Source: Rathayibacter sp. SW19 (GTDB lineage: Bacteria > Actinomycetota > Actinomycetes > Actinomycetales > Microbacteriaceae). From it: a DNA stretch of 64,000 nucleotides. Positions 55,640-63,918 of this stretch are shown here, in pieces; positions within the stretch are counted from its first letter, which is position 1, and every line of letters starts with the position of its first letter. Both the position numbers and the translations under genes were made by a program. The stretch spans positions 2,728,001 to 2,792,000 of the forward strand of contig NZ_CP133020.1 in NCBI RefSeq assembly GCF_030866825.1. The letters are read 5' to 3'. Below the pieces are notes generated by a model. The model was not told the origin of the DNA. It did no database searches and saw only the letters and a list, made by a program, of their open reading frames with translations.

Positions 55640-55710
55640 GTGCCGTCTTCGAGAGATCTTAGAACCGCCACCGCACGCTGAGATCAAAAGTCGAACAAGC
55701 TAAGGATCGA

Positions 55711-56448
55711 ATGACAACCGACACTCTCACTCGCGCAGAACAGCGTGCCCGCTTCCGCGGAATGCTTGCACCATTCCGGCGATTCTGGGCGACCCTGATC
55801 GTCTCAGTGCTGGTTGTATTCGTCGTCATCGGGGTCGCAAAGGTGCTCGCCGGGTCCGCCTCGTGGGCGCACACCGAAATCGGGGTCGACCAGTGGCTCA
55901 GCCGTGCTCACGTTCCGTTCTGGGACTCGGTGACACTTGCGGTGCAATGGGTGCTCTCACCGACAATGGGGCTCATAATCGTGGTGCTCGTCTCGCTGGC
56001 CGTGTTCTGGCGAACGCGCGATCGGATGGTCGGCCTGACGTTTCTGCTGGTCGTAGCGGGCGGATGGCTCAGCTCTGAGCTCGTGAAGATGATCGTGCAC
56101 CGGCCCCGCCCCGACTTCCACCTGCTCGCCCACCCGCTGTCGACAGAGGTCACCCTCGACAGCTTCCCGAGTGGGCACACCTGTTTGGCGATGGCGCTCG
56201 CACTCGGCTTTGTTTTCTTGTATCGCCGGCGCCGCGGGCAGAAGTGGGCGATCATCATCGGCGCGGTGTGCGTGCTGTTCGTGGCGTGGTCACGCCTGTA
56301 CATCGGCGTGCACTATCCGACGGATGTCATCGGGTCGATCCTGTACACCGGAGCGGCGATGACCGCATTCCTCGCCATCTGGAACCAGTGGCTCGTCGGC
56401 CCTGTCGAGCGGCTGATCGCAGGCCCGCGGGCGCGCAAGCACGCCTGA
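55711..56448 (+). CDS. PAP2-family membrane phosphatase
   Basis: This type 2 phosphatidic-acid phosphatase has six membrane helices with the three motifs in order: KMIVHRPRPDF, SFPSGHTCLAMA and SRLYIGVHYPTDVIGS. It probably dephosphorylates a lipid phosphate such as phosphatidic acid or undecaprenyl diphosphate on the outer face. ATG at 55711 follows AAGGA. It stands alone between oxidoreductase and lysozyme-like genes. Confidence 0.93.
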   Translation: MTTDTLTRAEQRARFRGMLAPFRRFWATLIVSVLVVFVVIGVAKVLAGSASWAHTEIGVDQWLSRAHVPFWDSVTLAVQWVLSPTMGLIIVVLVSLAVFWRTRDRMVGLTFLLVVAGGWLSSELVKMIVHRPRPDFHLLAHPLSTEVTLDSFPSGHTCLAMALALGFVFLYRRRRGQKWAIIIGAVCVLFVAWSRLYIGVHYPTDVIGSILYTGAAMTAFLAIWNQWLVGPVERLIAGPRARKHA

Positions 56449-56557
56449 ACAGGCCGACTCCCAGGCTGCTCATACCGACCGTGGAGGGTCGGTCCGTATG
56501 GTCGACTGCGCGCAGGCCGACCCGCGGCTGCCATGATCGACCCGCAGGAGCACCAGC

Positions 56558-57145
56558 GTGCGCAAAGCATTTGCCATCACGGCGGTTCTGGTATGTCTTG
56601 CCATCTGCGGCGCCGTCGTCGCCATCAATTCGTCGGCCTTCGGTGCATTTGGTGCATCCGGTGCATCATCTGCGAGCCCCTCGATCAGTTGCCCTGCCGC
56701 GGCGCCGGTCAACGTCGGTGGCATCACCGTGCCGGCCGGCCCGGTCGCCGGCTACTGCCAAGACCGGCTGATCAATGCCGCGTACATCATGAATGCGGCA
56801 CGCGCACAGGGCATCGGAACGCACACACAAGCCGTCGGCGTGATGACGGCGATGGGCGAGTCCGGACTTCGGGTGCTCGACTACGGGGATGCTGCCGGCC
56901 CTGACAGTCGCGGGCTCTTCCAGCAGCGCGACAACGGCGCATGGGGCACGCTGGCCGATCGGATGGATCCATACATCTCCGCAACCAACTTCTTCAACAA
57001 GTTGACCAGCCTTGATGGCTGGCAGACTATGGCGCCGACCGAAGCGGCGCACGCAGTGCAAGTGAACGACGACCCAAACCATTACGCGCCGTACTGGGCC
57101 GGTGCGCAGACGATCGTCGCCGCACTCACGCCGGCGGGTGGCTGA
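56558..57145 (+). CDS. Secreted lysozyme/transglycosylase-like protein
   Basis: A signal peptide (residues 1-25) and a short Ala/Ser linker precede a domain containing AYIMNAARAQGIG, GVMTAMGESGLRV (candidate catalytic Glu), DSRGLFQQRDNGAWG and NHYAPYWAGAQTIV. Similar domains occur in actinobacterial cell-wall hydrolases. GTG at 56558 has AGGAG seven bases upstream. The enzymatic activity is inferred. Confidence 0.75.
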   Translation: MRKAFAITAVLVCLAICGAVVAINSSAFGAFGASGASSASPSISCPAAAPVNVGGITVPAGPVAGYCQDRLINAAYIMNAARAQGIGTHTQAVGVMTAMGESGLRVLDYGDAAGPDSRGLFQQRDNGAWGTLADRMDPYISATNFFNKLTSLDGWQTMAPTEAAHAVQVNDDPNHYAPYWAGAQTIVAALTPAGG

Positions 57146-57158
57146 CCGAGGAATCGGT

Positions 57159-57201
57159 GGTCTCGATACGCCTGCTCGCTGCGCTCGCGGGCTACTCGAC
57201 C
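57159..57201 (-). repeat. Inverted palindromic repeat copy next to the 69-bp array
   Basis: GGTCTCGATACG...GCTACTCGACC is a 43-bp reverse-orientation copy of the GGTCGAGTA...TATCGAGACC family, just after the lysozyme-like gene. With the array that follows it could form long hairpins. Confidence 0.85.
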
Positions 57202-57213
57202 AACAGTCCGGGC

Positions 57214-57414
57214 GGTCGAGTAACGCCCGAGCGCCAGCGAGGACGTGTATCGAGACCCGACAGCTCGACCAACAGTCCCGGCGGTCGAGTAACGCCCGAG
57301 CGCCAGCGAGGACGTGTATCGAGACCCGACAGTCCGACCAACAACCCCGGCGGTCGAGTAACGCCCGAGCGCCAGCGAGGACGTGTATCGAGACCCGACA
57401 GCTCGACCAGCGGA
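57214..57414 (+). repeat. Array of three palindromic repeats, 69-bp period
   Basis: GGTCGAGTAACGCC begins at 57214, 57283 and 57352. Each 44-bp palindromic core ends TATCGAGACC and is followed by a 25-bp linker (CGACAGCTCGACCAACAGTCC and variants). Copies are nearly identical. The period is a multiple of three, so frames stay open through it on both strands; none is supported as a gene. Confidence 0.9.
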
Positions 57415-57428
57415 CGGTCCAAGTCAGC

Positions 57429-57782
57429 TCAATGGTCCGGCTCACGAGTCGTCGCGCGCACCTCGACCAAACCGAACTCGGCCTCGCCCAGCGTCGCGGC
57501 GATCGCCGTTGCGCGTTCGATGCTGTCGCATTCAACCAGATAATACCCGGCGAGCACCTCCTCGACTTCGACGAACGGGCCGTCGGTGACTTCGACTGCA
57601 CGGTGGGAGGTGCGCACCACTTTGGAGTTCTCGGTCACCAGCTCGTTCGTGTCGATGAACTCGCCTGACGCTCGCAACTCCTGCTGAAGTGCGGCATGCT
57701 TCGCCATCAGCGCCTCGAAGGCGGGCCGAGTCATCGCCGCCCAGGCCGCTTCGGTTCCATAGATCAACAGCATGTACTTCAT
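57429..57782 (-). CDS. YCII-related (DGPF-type) protein
   Basis: This protein of about 117 residues has MKYMLLIYG at the N terminus, then VTDGPFVEVEEVLAGYYLVEC, the DGPF-type YCII motif. Such genes often sit beside ECF sigma factors or regulators; here an AraC gene lies upstream on the same strand. The reaction is unknown. ATG at 57782 was preferred over 57788. Confidence 0.88.
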   Translation of the reverse strand: MKYMLLIYGTEAAWAAMTRPAFEALMAKHAALQQELRASGEFIDTNELVTENSKVVRTSHRAVEVTDGPFVEVEEVLAGYYLVECDSIERATAIAATLGEAEFGLVEVRATTREPDH

Positions 57783-57890
57783 GGTCACCTCGCGTTTCGC
57801 GGCACCGGTTTGGCGCTGTCCCTCAGAGGTCGTAGGCGATCGAGCAAACCAGACATCGTGCCTGCAGATACACCCCGCAAGCGCACTATT

Positions 57891-58676
57891 TCACGATTGA
57901 ATGCTGCGGCGATAGTCACTCGGCGTGAAACCGAGCACCATCCGGAAGTCGTTGGTGAGGTGGGCATGATCGGCGTATCCGAGCTCGGCAGCAAGGGCGG
58001 CAAGATCTGCGACCGGATCGGTTCGCACCCGCTCGGCCGCATCCTGCAGCCGACGACGCCTGATCAACTCGGACGGGCTGAGTCCGACATACTTTCTCGC
58101 AATTCGCTGCAGAGTCCTGGACGAAACCGAAAGCCGACCGGAGATATCGTCGATTCGCCGCACGTCGGCATCCGTCGCGATGATGTGCATCATCCGGTTC
58201 GCACGTTCTCCTTCCTCGGAGACTTCCGGATGCTGCGCCACCAGCCAGTCCACAAACGAACCGACCGCGGTGCGCCGCCGAGTTTCCGGGTCGGCCCCGG
58301 CCATGGCCGAGGAAACGGCGCTCTGCAGTTCGGGCAGCGGCAGCATCGTCAACCGATCGCGCATGCGGCCGGGGTCCTCGATCAGGTGCGGCACCAGGGC
58401 AGGACGCAGCAGTGCGCCGACTGCCCAGCCGCGGCCGGTCAGATCGCGATGCGATGCCCGCGTCGCCGGGCCGGCGAACTCCACTGTGCTTGGCAGAACA
58501 ACGAGGTTCGAGGTCGGATACGCGATCAGTTGTTGGCGCGATGTGCGCCCCGGTTCGATGTCCCATTCAGGTATCCAAAACCATTGGACCAGGTGTGCGA
58601 CGATGTCGGGGGCCGGTATGCGGTGAAAATCGGGCAGTCGGGTCGGATAGAGGATGCCCTTGAATGAACGCTCCAC
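57891..58676 (-). CDS. AraC-family transcriptional regulator
   Basis: The 261-residue protein has an N-terminal DUF6597-like sensing region and a C-terminal AraC helix-turn-helix pair (VRRIDDISGRLSVSSRTLQRIARKYVGLSP split, then LAAELGYADHAHLTNDFRMVLGFTPSDYRR). It precedes the YCII gene by about 110 bases and diverges from the VOC gene across a 17-bp iterated repeat, suggesting it regulates one or both. Confidence 0.88.
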   Translation of the reverse strand: MERSFKGILYPTRLPDFHRIPAPDIVAHLVQWFWIPEWDIEPGRTSRQQLIAYPTSNLVVLPSTVEFAGPATRASHRDLTGRGWAVGALLRPALVPHLIEDPGRMRDRLTMLPLPELQSAVSSAMAGADPETRRRTAVGSFVDWLVAQHPEVSEEGERANRMMHIIATDADVRRIDDISGRLSVSSRTLQRIARKYVGLSPSELIRRRRLQDAAERVRTDPVADLAALAAELGYADHAHLTNDFRMVLGFTPSDYRRSIQS

Positions 58677-58709
58677 CGGTCACCTCCGACCTTCGATCTG
58701 CGGTTTCAT

Positions 58710-58767
58710 GCGAATCGCGGCTTGTCGCGAATCGCGGCTTGTCGCAAATCGCGGCTTGTCGCAAATC
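58710..58767. repeat. 17-bp iterons in the AraC/VOC divergent promoter
   Basis: GCRAATCGCGGCTTGTC occurs at 58710, 58727 and 58744, with a partial fourth at 58761. The repeats lie between the divergent AraC start (58676) and VOC start (58808), where a regulator would be expected to bind. Confidence 0.85.
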
Positions 58768-58807
58768 TCCAAGCCCTCACGGTACGCCACCTCGTACCGT
58801 CGTTCCC

Positions 58808-59320
58808 ATGACCAACACCATGAAATCCGAAGCGATCATCGCGGCCGACGGCGAGCACACGAACCACGGCATTCCGCATGGCTATACGAGCCTGACTCCG
58901 TTTCTCGCGATCCCGTCTGCGAAGCAGGCGATCACGTTCTACCAGACCGTGTTCGGCGCCCGCGTGATCAGTGTGACCGAGTTCGGCGGCGTCGTCGCTC
59001 ATGCCGAACTCGACTTCGGCCACGGGCGTTTGCAGCTCGGTGAACCCAATCCCGACTACCAGTTGATTGCCGCCCCGAGCGGTGAGGCCGACAGCTATTC
59101 GCTTGGGCTCTACTGCTCGGATGCCGATGGCCTTCTCGAGCGCGCCGTGCAAGCCGGAGCAACCATCCGGGAGCCGATATCGACGTTCGTGTCGGGAGAT
59201 CGCTTCGCAAGCATCCGCGATCCGTATGGTGTGAGGTGGTCGATCATGACGCGCGTCGAGGACCTTTCCGACGAAGACAGCGCGCAGCGCGTTGCCGGAT
59301 GGGCCGCAGAGCAGGGCTGA
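58808..59320 (+). CDS. VOC-family (glyoxalase-fold) protein
   Basis: This protein of 170 residues has the vicinal-oxygen-chelate pattern of the PhnB/YdeI-like group: TPFLAIPSAKQAITFYQTVFGARV, ELDFGHGRLQLGE and DPYGVRWSIMTRVEDLS. A resistance or isomerase role cannot be chosen from sequence. The ATG at 58808 follows the iteron region; the long upstream frame runs through the repeats and was rejected. Confidence 0.87.
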   Translation: MTNTMKSEAIIAADGEHTNHGIPHGYTSLTPFLAIPSAKQAITFYQTVFGARVISVTEFGGVVAHAELDFGHGRLQLGEPNPDYQLIAAPSGEADSYSLGLYCSDADGLLERAVQAGATIREPISTFVSGDRFASIRDPYGVRWSIMTRVEDLSDEDSAQRVAGWAAEQG

Positions 59321-59364
59321 ATGTGGCACTGGCCGTGACCGCGGCGCGAGCCTATGATCGCCCT

Positions 59365-59814
59365 GTGATCAACAACAGGTCCGCCCCGCCCGTGACGGTC
59401 GTTCCTGTGCTTGTCTACCCGGATGTGCGTGCCGCGGTAGCCTGGCTCACGGATGTCTTCGGGTTCGTCGAGCGGGTCCGCGTGGGCGACGCGCACCGAT
59501 CGCAGCTGCAGATCGGAGCTGACGGGGCGATGATCGTTGCCGATGTCAGCGGCGAGCGGCAGCAGCCACAAGCGCACACGGAGACCCACCTGTTGAAGGT
59601 GCGCGTGGACGACGTCGATGCCCAGTTCGAACGCGTGCGCTCGCGGGGTGCACGAATACTCCAGGAACCGACCGAATACGCATACGGCGAACGCGCGTGC
59701 ACGGTGGAGGATCTGGCCGGGCACCGCTGGCAGTTTACGCAGACGACTCGCGATGTTGCCCCTGAGGAAATGGGATTCGGCGGTCCCGGTTGGGGCGACC
59801 CGGACGCGGTGTGA
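59365..59814 (+). CDS. Second VOC-family protein
   Basis: This 149-residue protein has VVPVLVYPDVRAAVAWLTDVFGFVERVR split, HLLKVRVDDVDAQFERVRSRGA and CTVEDLAGHRWQFTQTT, a glyoxalase/dioxygenase fold. GTG at 59365 is the likely start. It lies 44 bases after the first VOC gene and is probably cotranscribed with it. Confidence 0.85.
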   Translation: MINNRSAPPVTVVPVLVYPDVRAAVAWLTDVFGFVERVRVGDAHRSQLQIGADGAMIVADVSGERQQPQAHTETHLLKVRVDDVDAQFERVRSRGARILQEPTEYAYGERACTVEDLAGHRWQFTQTTRDVAPEEMGFGGPGWGDPDAV

Positions 59815-59927
59815 CAGCCAATCGGAATTCTGACAGGATACACGCAGAGCATCCAACGGATGCTCGTATGGAACTCCTAGCTCCGTGCGCGACTCTCGTA
59901 TGAAATGCGAGTGGGAGGAGCGTCACC

Positions 59928-60005
59928 ATGAACGAATCGCGGCATCATCGGCGGAGTCAGGCCCCGATTAGTCCAGCCCAGGTCAGCCAAGCTCAGGTCA
60001 GCTAA
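59928..60005 (+). CDS. Possible 25-residue small protein
   Basis: An ATG with a strong GGGAGGAGC upstream opens a 25-codon frame ending in PAQVSQAQVS before TAA. The hydrophilic C terminus comes from a short DNA repeat (CAGGTCAGC, 59979 and 59994). It stands in the gap between the second VOC gene and the antiporter. Coding is suggested only by the ribosome site. Confidence 0.35.
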   Translation: MNESRHHRRSQAPISPAQVSQAQVS

Positions 60006-60078
60006 GCACCGTAGAGCAAGAAGAAAAGCACGGGCTGGATCGCGGCAGGTGCGCTTGCGCTCGTGGTGGGCCGGCGTG

Positions 60079-61368
60079 CTATTCCACCGCTACCGTGGCT
60101 GGCACCGAACCGACCGGAGCGATTCGGCGCAGCACGAGCGGCGCGGCGACGCCATGCAGCAGCACGCTGCCGACTACCGTCATTACCGTCGCGAGCAACA
60201 CCAGACTGCCTTCTTCATTCGGCAGAGCGTTGTAGGCAAGCAGGCCGAACACAATCGTCGCTGTGCCGCGCGGTCCGAGAGCACCGATGAGCAGCCGGTC
60301 GCGCCAACCGACTGAACTGCCCAAGAGCGAAAAATACACGGGGACGATCCTCAACACCGTCAGGGCGAGGACTGCGAGCACGAGCACGCGCCAGTCGAAT
60401 CCTGACGTGAAAGCCAGCAGCGCCGCCCCGCCGAGCATGAACCAGACGATGCTCGTGGTCAGCACGCCGATCTCGTCGACGAGCATCAGCTCAGAGTGTG
60501 GGATCACCCGCTCCTGTTGCCCCCTCGTCCGGGTGATTCGATACATGAGGCCCGCCACAAAGGCTGCGACGAAACCGTTCGCGTTCAATACCGGGATCGT
60601 CGCAATCGCGTACGCGATCAGGGGCAAGAGCAGCATCACGAACCGCACGCCCGCTTCGTTCGAAATCCCGCGTCGGTACAATACGCGCACTGCCACGCCG
60701 ATCACGCCGCCGAGCACGACCCCGACCACGATCGCAACGACGGATGCCGGCACGGCGTTCAGGAACGCATCCGCCGTTTGGTGCAGGTTCGAGCCGACCA
60801 CGGCGTCGTCGTTCTCGCCCGGCTTGGCATGCAGCACGGTGGTGAGCGCAACCGCCATCGGCAGAGCCATGCCGAAAAGCGGAGAGATGAGCCCATCGTT
60901 GTATCCGCTCTCGACGTTGAGGATCTGCCTCACCCGGGTTGAAGCGTGGCTGAACCGCAGGATGTTCGCCGCCGGGGCGAAGTCCGTCGGCATGATCACG
61001 CACGCGATCACGCCGATCAGCAGCAACGATTCGGGAATCAAGAGGGCACTGGCCACCGCGGCGAGGATCAACGACAACGGCAGGGCGATGAGCACGAGCC
61101 GCAGGGTCACCCGCGGCTCGCGGCCGAAGATGCCTCCACGCACTTCAGTGGCATCGACGAACAGCACAATCGCCAGGATCACCTCGACGACTTTTTCGCT
61201 TGCAGGGGCGTCGATCACCGCAGCATACGCGGGGAGGTCCCAGACCGTCGTGGCCGCCCCCAAGACGACGAACACCGCGGGCCCGGCGACACCCCAGCGC
61301 TCGAACCGATGCGCCACGAGCGACCACAGCAACACTGCGGCTAAGCCCATCAGCATCAACGCGGACAT
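60079..61368 (-). CDS. Cation:proton antiporter (CPA1/NhaP-like)
   Basis: This 429-residue protein has about 12 membrane helices, with CVIMPTDFAPAANILRF and ESGYNDGLISPLFGMAL, the ion-binding helix region of CPA1 antiporters, and a C-terminal GPRGTATIVFGLLAYN. It likely exchanges Na+ or K+ for protons. An eight-base G tract on the coding strand (61375-61382) sits just before the ATG in place of a clean ribosome site. Confidence 0.9.
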   Translation of the reverse strand: MSALMLMGLAAVLLWSLVAHRFERWGVAGPAVFVVLGAATTVWDLPAYAAVIDAPASEKVVEVILAIVLFVDATEVRGGIFGREPRVTLRLVLIALPLSLILAAVASALLIPESLLLIGVIACVIMPTDFAPAANILRFSHASTRVRQILNVESGYNDGLISPLFGMALPMAVALTTVLHAKPGENDDAVVGSNLHQTADAFLNAVPASVVAIVVGVVLGGVIGVAVRVLYRRGISNEAGVRFVMLLLPLIAYAIATIPVLNANGFVAAFVAGLMYRITRTRGQQERVIPHSELMLVDEIGVLTTSIVWFMLGGAALLAFTSGFDWRVLVLAVLALTVLRIVPVYFSLLGSSVGWRDRLLIGALGPRGTATIVFGLLAYNALPNEEGSLVLLATVMTVVGSVLLHGVAAPLVLRRIAPVGSVPATVAVE

Positions 61369-61516
61369 GCCCCGCCCCCCCCAATCGGCAACACGTTACC
61401 CGGAAAAACATTACCGCTCGACGCCAGCCGGCCGGGCGTACGCGCGGTCATGCGGATGGCCGGCAAACTTCGACGAACGGCTCAGGCAATGCCTGGACCT
61501 GGCCGTCAGGCGGCCG

Positions 61517-62374
61517 TCATTCCGTCGGCAAATGCTCCTGCACGAAGCTGAGGGCTGCGTCGGACACTTCTTTCCATCCGTGGTCGATGACGAGGGTGTG
61601 CCCCCGACCCGGAATCTCGACGATCTCTGTCACGCCCGGATTCTTCGCTTGAATCTTGTATGAGGCGCGCGTGATCGCGAGGGGAACGGTGTTGTCGGCG
61701 TCGCCGGCGATGATCAGCAGAGGGCCACGGTCAGGGTTCTTCGTGTCCACAGCTGTCGCGCCGCCAAAAGGATTGAAATTGGCGACGGCAGCCTGGAAGA
61801 GCGGCACTCCGGATGCCGGCACGTGATACTCGTCGTACAGTTCGCGAGCTTCTGCCTCGTCGAGGTTGTTGGCCCACCCGTAGACGAATTGCTCGAACGT
61901 GAGAGCCACCGCCTTCTTTCGGTTGGCAGGATTTGCGAGCACCGGCGACGCCGACTTCAGCGAAGAAGCGGGCAGCGGAAGCACGCCTTTGAACGGCGCG
62001 TTATCGATCGCGACGGTGGCGGCGGAGGCGCCCTCACCGGCCATTTTTTGCACAATCAGGCCGCCGAACGAGTGCCCGACAAGCGCAGGGGCTTCCGAGA
62101 GTGCGGTGACAGCCTCGAGGTAGTGATCGGTCACCTGCTGCACCATCTTGTGTGCGAAGACCTCTGGATTTGCGCGCGCGGCGTCAACCGTCTCCGGGTC
62201 GTCTGGCCACGCCGGAGCGATCGTCGCGTACCCGGCTGCCTCGAATTCGTCACGCCAACGGCGCCAACTGCCCGAAAGCAGCCACAGCCCGTGCACGAAC
62301 ACGACGGAGCGTTTGCCCGAGGCGTTGGCTTCCTTGATCTCGGCGAGTTCAGACTCTGTTAGCGTTCCGGCCAT
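61517..62374 (-). CDS. Alpha/beta-fold hydrolase
   Basis: This soluble hydrolase of about 285 residues has VVFVHGLWLLSGSW, nucleophile elbow VGHSFGGLIVQ, acid in AGDADNTVP and His in GRGHTLVIDHGW. It resembles non-haem chloroperoxidase-like or esterase members. ATG at 62374 (MAGTLTESE) is used. It is downstream of a decayed dehydrogenase fragment on the same strand. Confidence 0.9.
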   Translation of the reverse strand: MAGTLTESELAEIKEANASGKRSVVFVHGLWLLSGSWRRWRDEFEAAGYATIAPAWPDDPETVDAARANPEVFAHKMVQQVTDHYLEAVTALSEAPALVGHSFGGLIVQKMAGEGASAATVAIDNAPFKGVLPLPASSLKSASPVLANPANRKKAVALTFEQFVYGWANNLDEAEARELYDEYHVPASGVPLFQAAVANFNPFGGATAVDTKNPDRGPLLIIAGDADNTVPLAITRASYKIQAKNPGVTEIVEIPGRGHTLVIDHGWKEVSDAALSFVQEHLPTE

Positions 62375-62418
62375 CGGTCGCACCTTTCATCGTGAGAAAT
62401 CTATTGTTGTGGCACGGT

Positions 62419-62640
62419 TCACGGCGTGTCCACCATTCCGCCATCAATTCCGAAATCGGCTCCGGTAGTGTTCGCAGCCACGGCTTCGGCGGTGTCGAAG
62501 AACGGGCCGGCGCAGTTGATCACCGCGTCAGTCTCGAGTAGGGCGCGATCGAGGCTGTCCTGTCGCGCGACGTCAATTGTCGCGCCGGCTTCGCCATCTT
62601 CTTCGCCAACTTCCCCGATCGGCTGAAAGCGACCGGCTGA
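62419..62640 (-). pseudogene. Fused fragments of a saccharopine-dehydrogenase-like gene and an SDR tail
   Basis: From about 62577 the frame reads IDVARQDSLDRALLETDAV, INCAGPFFDTAEAVA, a piece of an NAD(P)-binding saccharopine-dehydrogenase-like protein. At about 62475 it changes abruptly to TTGADFGIDGGMVDTP, the usual C-terminal end of an SDR. No start codon or complete domain is present, so this is a deletion scar. Confidence 0.6.
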
Positions 62641-62693
62641 AAGCGATCGGAACGTGTTGCCGGCCGGGCGAGACTGATGTCGTCGGCCACAGG

Positions 62694-63468
62694 TTATCGG
62701 GCAAGAGCGTCCCACGCGGCTATGGCACACGCGACCACATCGTCGAGCTCCGACCGCGTCGCACCATCGCGCGCCTGGATCGAAAGCCCCTGTACGACGG
62801 TCGCGTAATAGCGCGCCAACGCGTCACAATCTGCGGATGCGGCGAGGTCGCCCTCGGCGACACCGCGCTCCAGCCGAGCACGGATCGCGGCGCGCTGGCC
62901 GCGTCGGCCTTCGGCGAGGAACTCCAGGACCGCGTCGTTCTCGATCGCACCCGTCGGCGCAGCCAGCACGAGCATGCAGTAATGGGGCGAGTCGGCGCTG
63001 GTGATCTGGTCGACGGTGGCCGACAGCATCCGCTCGATCGCCATGCGCGTCGTCGGTGTGTCGGTCAACGCCTGACGCGGCGGGGCGCCGGCCGTCGCCG
63101 TGTACAACGCCATGACCTGGCGGAACAGGTCTTCCTTGCTGCCGAAACACGCGTAGATGCTTGCCGACGCGATCCCCATCTCCTGAGCGAGGTCGGCGAG
63201 CTTCGTGAAACCCCGTCGTTTGGCAACCTGCCGAAGAACCGCGCGCCCCGCCGTGACGAGATCGCTCGGCCGCGCGCCGTCCGTGCGCTCGCGAGCAACC
63301 TGACAGCTGATTGCGGGCTGCGTCACCCCAAGCTGTTTGGCGATGTCGCGCTGCGAGTCCCCGTCAAGAAGCATCGCACGCACCGCAAGCACGCGCCGCA
63401 AGCACGCGCCGCAGTTGCGCCAGTTCAGCCTCGCGCGTTGCTTGCTTGTACTCCACGAATAGGGTCAT
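62694..63468 (-). pseudogene. Chimeric remnant: HTH-nucleotidyltransferase N terminus fused to TetR C terminus
   Basis: Starting at ATG 63468, the frame begins MTLFVEYKQATREAELAQLRR, then is broken by a 13-bp duplication (63384-63409). Past it, LAVRAMLLDGDSQRDIAKQL and GVTQPAISCQ continue a helix-turn-helix protein of the HTH-nucleotidyltransferase type up to RRGFTKLA. There it joins a TetR protein from its recognition helix: DLAQEMGIASASIYACFGSK, with a full ligand-binding domain to the end. The first TetR helix is missing. A TTG at 63401 could still start a 235-residue product. Confidence 0.6.
63384..63409. repeat. 13-bp tandem duplication causing a frameshift
   Basis: CGCAAGCACGCGC is present twice back to back (63384-63396 and 63397-63409). 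Removing one copy restores a continuous helix-turn-helix reading frame from ATG 63468. Confidence 0.85.
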
Positions 63469-63512
63469 AAAGGAATTTCATCAGTAGGAGAACTGATGCC
63501 GCATGGCCATCA

Positions 63513-63877
63513 CTACCGACGCACCTCCAGCATCTGCTGCAGGCGTCGCGCTCCGCGGTCTTCAGGTAGCCTCGAGCATGCCCGCGCTCCAACGCCTGAC
63601 GCAGCAAGTATGTCGGCGCGCCGTACTCGATGCACTGAGCGATCGCCGTCACCGCCGTGACCGTAGGAATCTCATCCCACCACCCGATCTGCTGCGGATC
63701 AAGCTCCTCATAATGGACGACATATCCGTCACCGCCCGCGCGGCGGAACCGGCGGTGCCTCGTCACGGTCACGTGGATGCGGTTGGTGTTGATGTCGCCC
63801 AGATCATAGGCGTCAAGCGCTGTCTCACGCGAGAGCGCAGCCCGAACAACGTCCAGAGGTTCTCGATCTCTCAGCAG
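63513..63877 (-). pseudogene. AbiEi-like antitoxin remnant
   Basis: The minus strand reads LRDREPLDVVRAALSRETALDAYDLGDINTNRIHV in split form, then VVHYEELDPQQIGWWDEIPT and YLLRQALERGHARGYLKTAERDA, the C-terminal domain of AbiEi-type antitoxins. A TAG at 63880-63878 cuts the 5' part with no start before GTG 63772. A one-base shift near 63540 moves the natural end (LQQMLEVRR, stop at 63515-63513) out of frame. Both ends are damaged. Confidence 0.6.
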
Positions 63878-63918
63878 CTACTCGTGCTCGACGTAAGACA
63901 CGTGTTATACACTGAGCT

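Noticed and set aside
57214..57414. Possible CRISPR array
   Set aside because: The 69-bp units are nearly identical throughout, including the linkers, so there are no unique spacers, and no cas genes are near.
57157..57543. A 128-codon frame encoding a 23-residue repeat
   Set aside because: The repeat period is a multiple of three, so open frames arise on both strands from the palindromic DNA; there is no ribosome site or family match.
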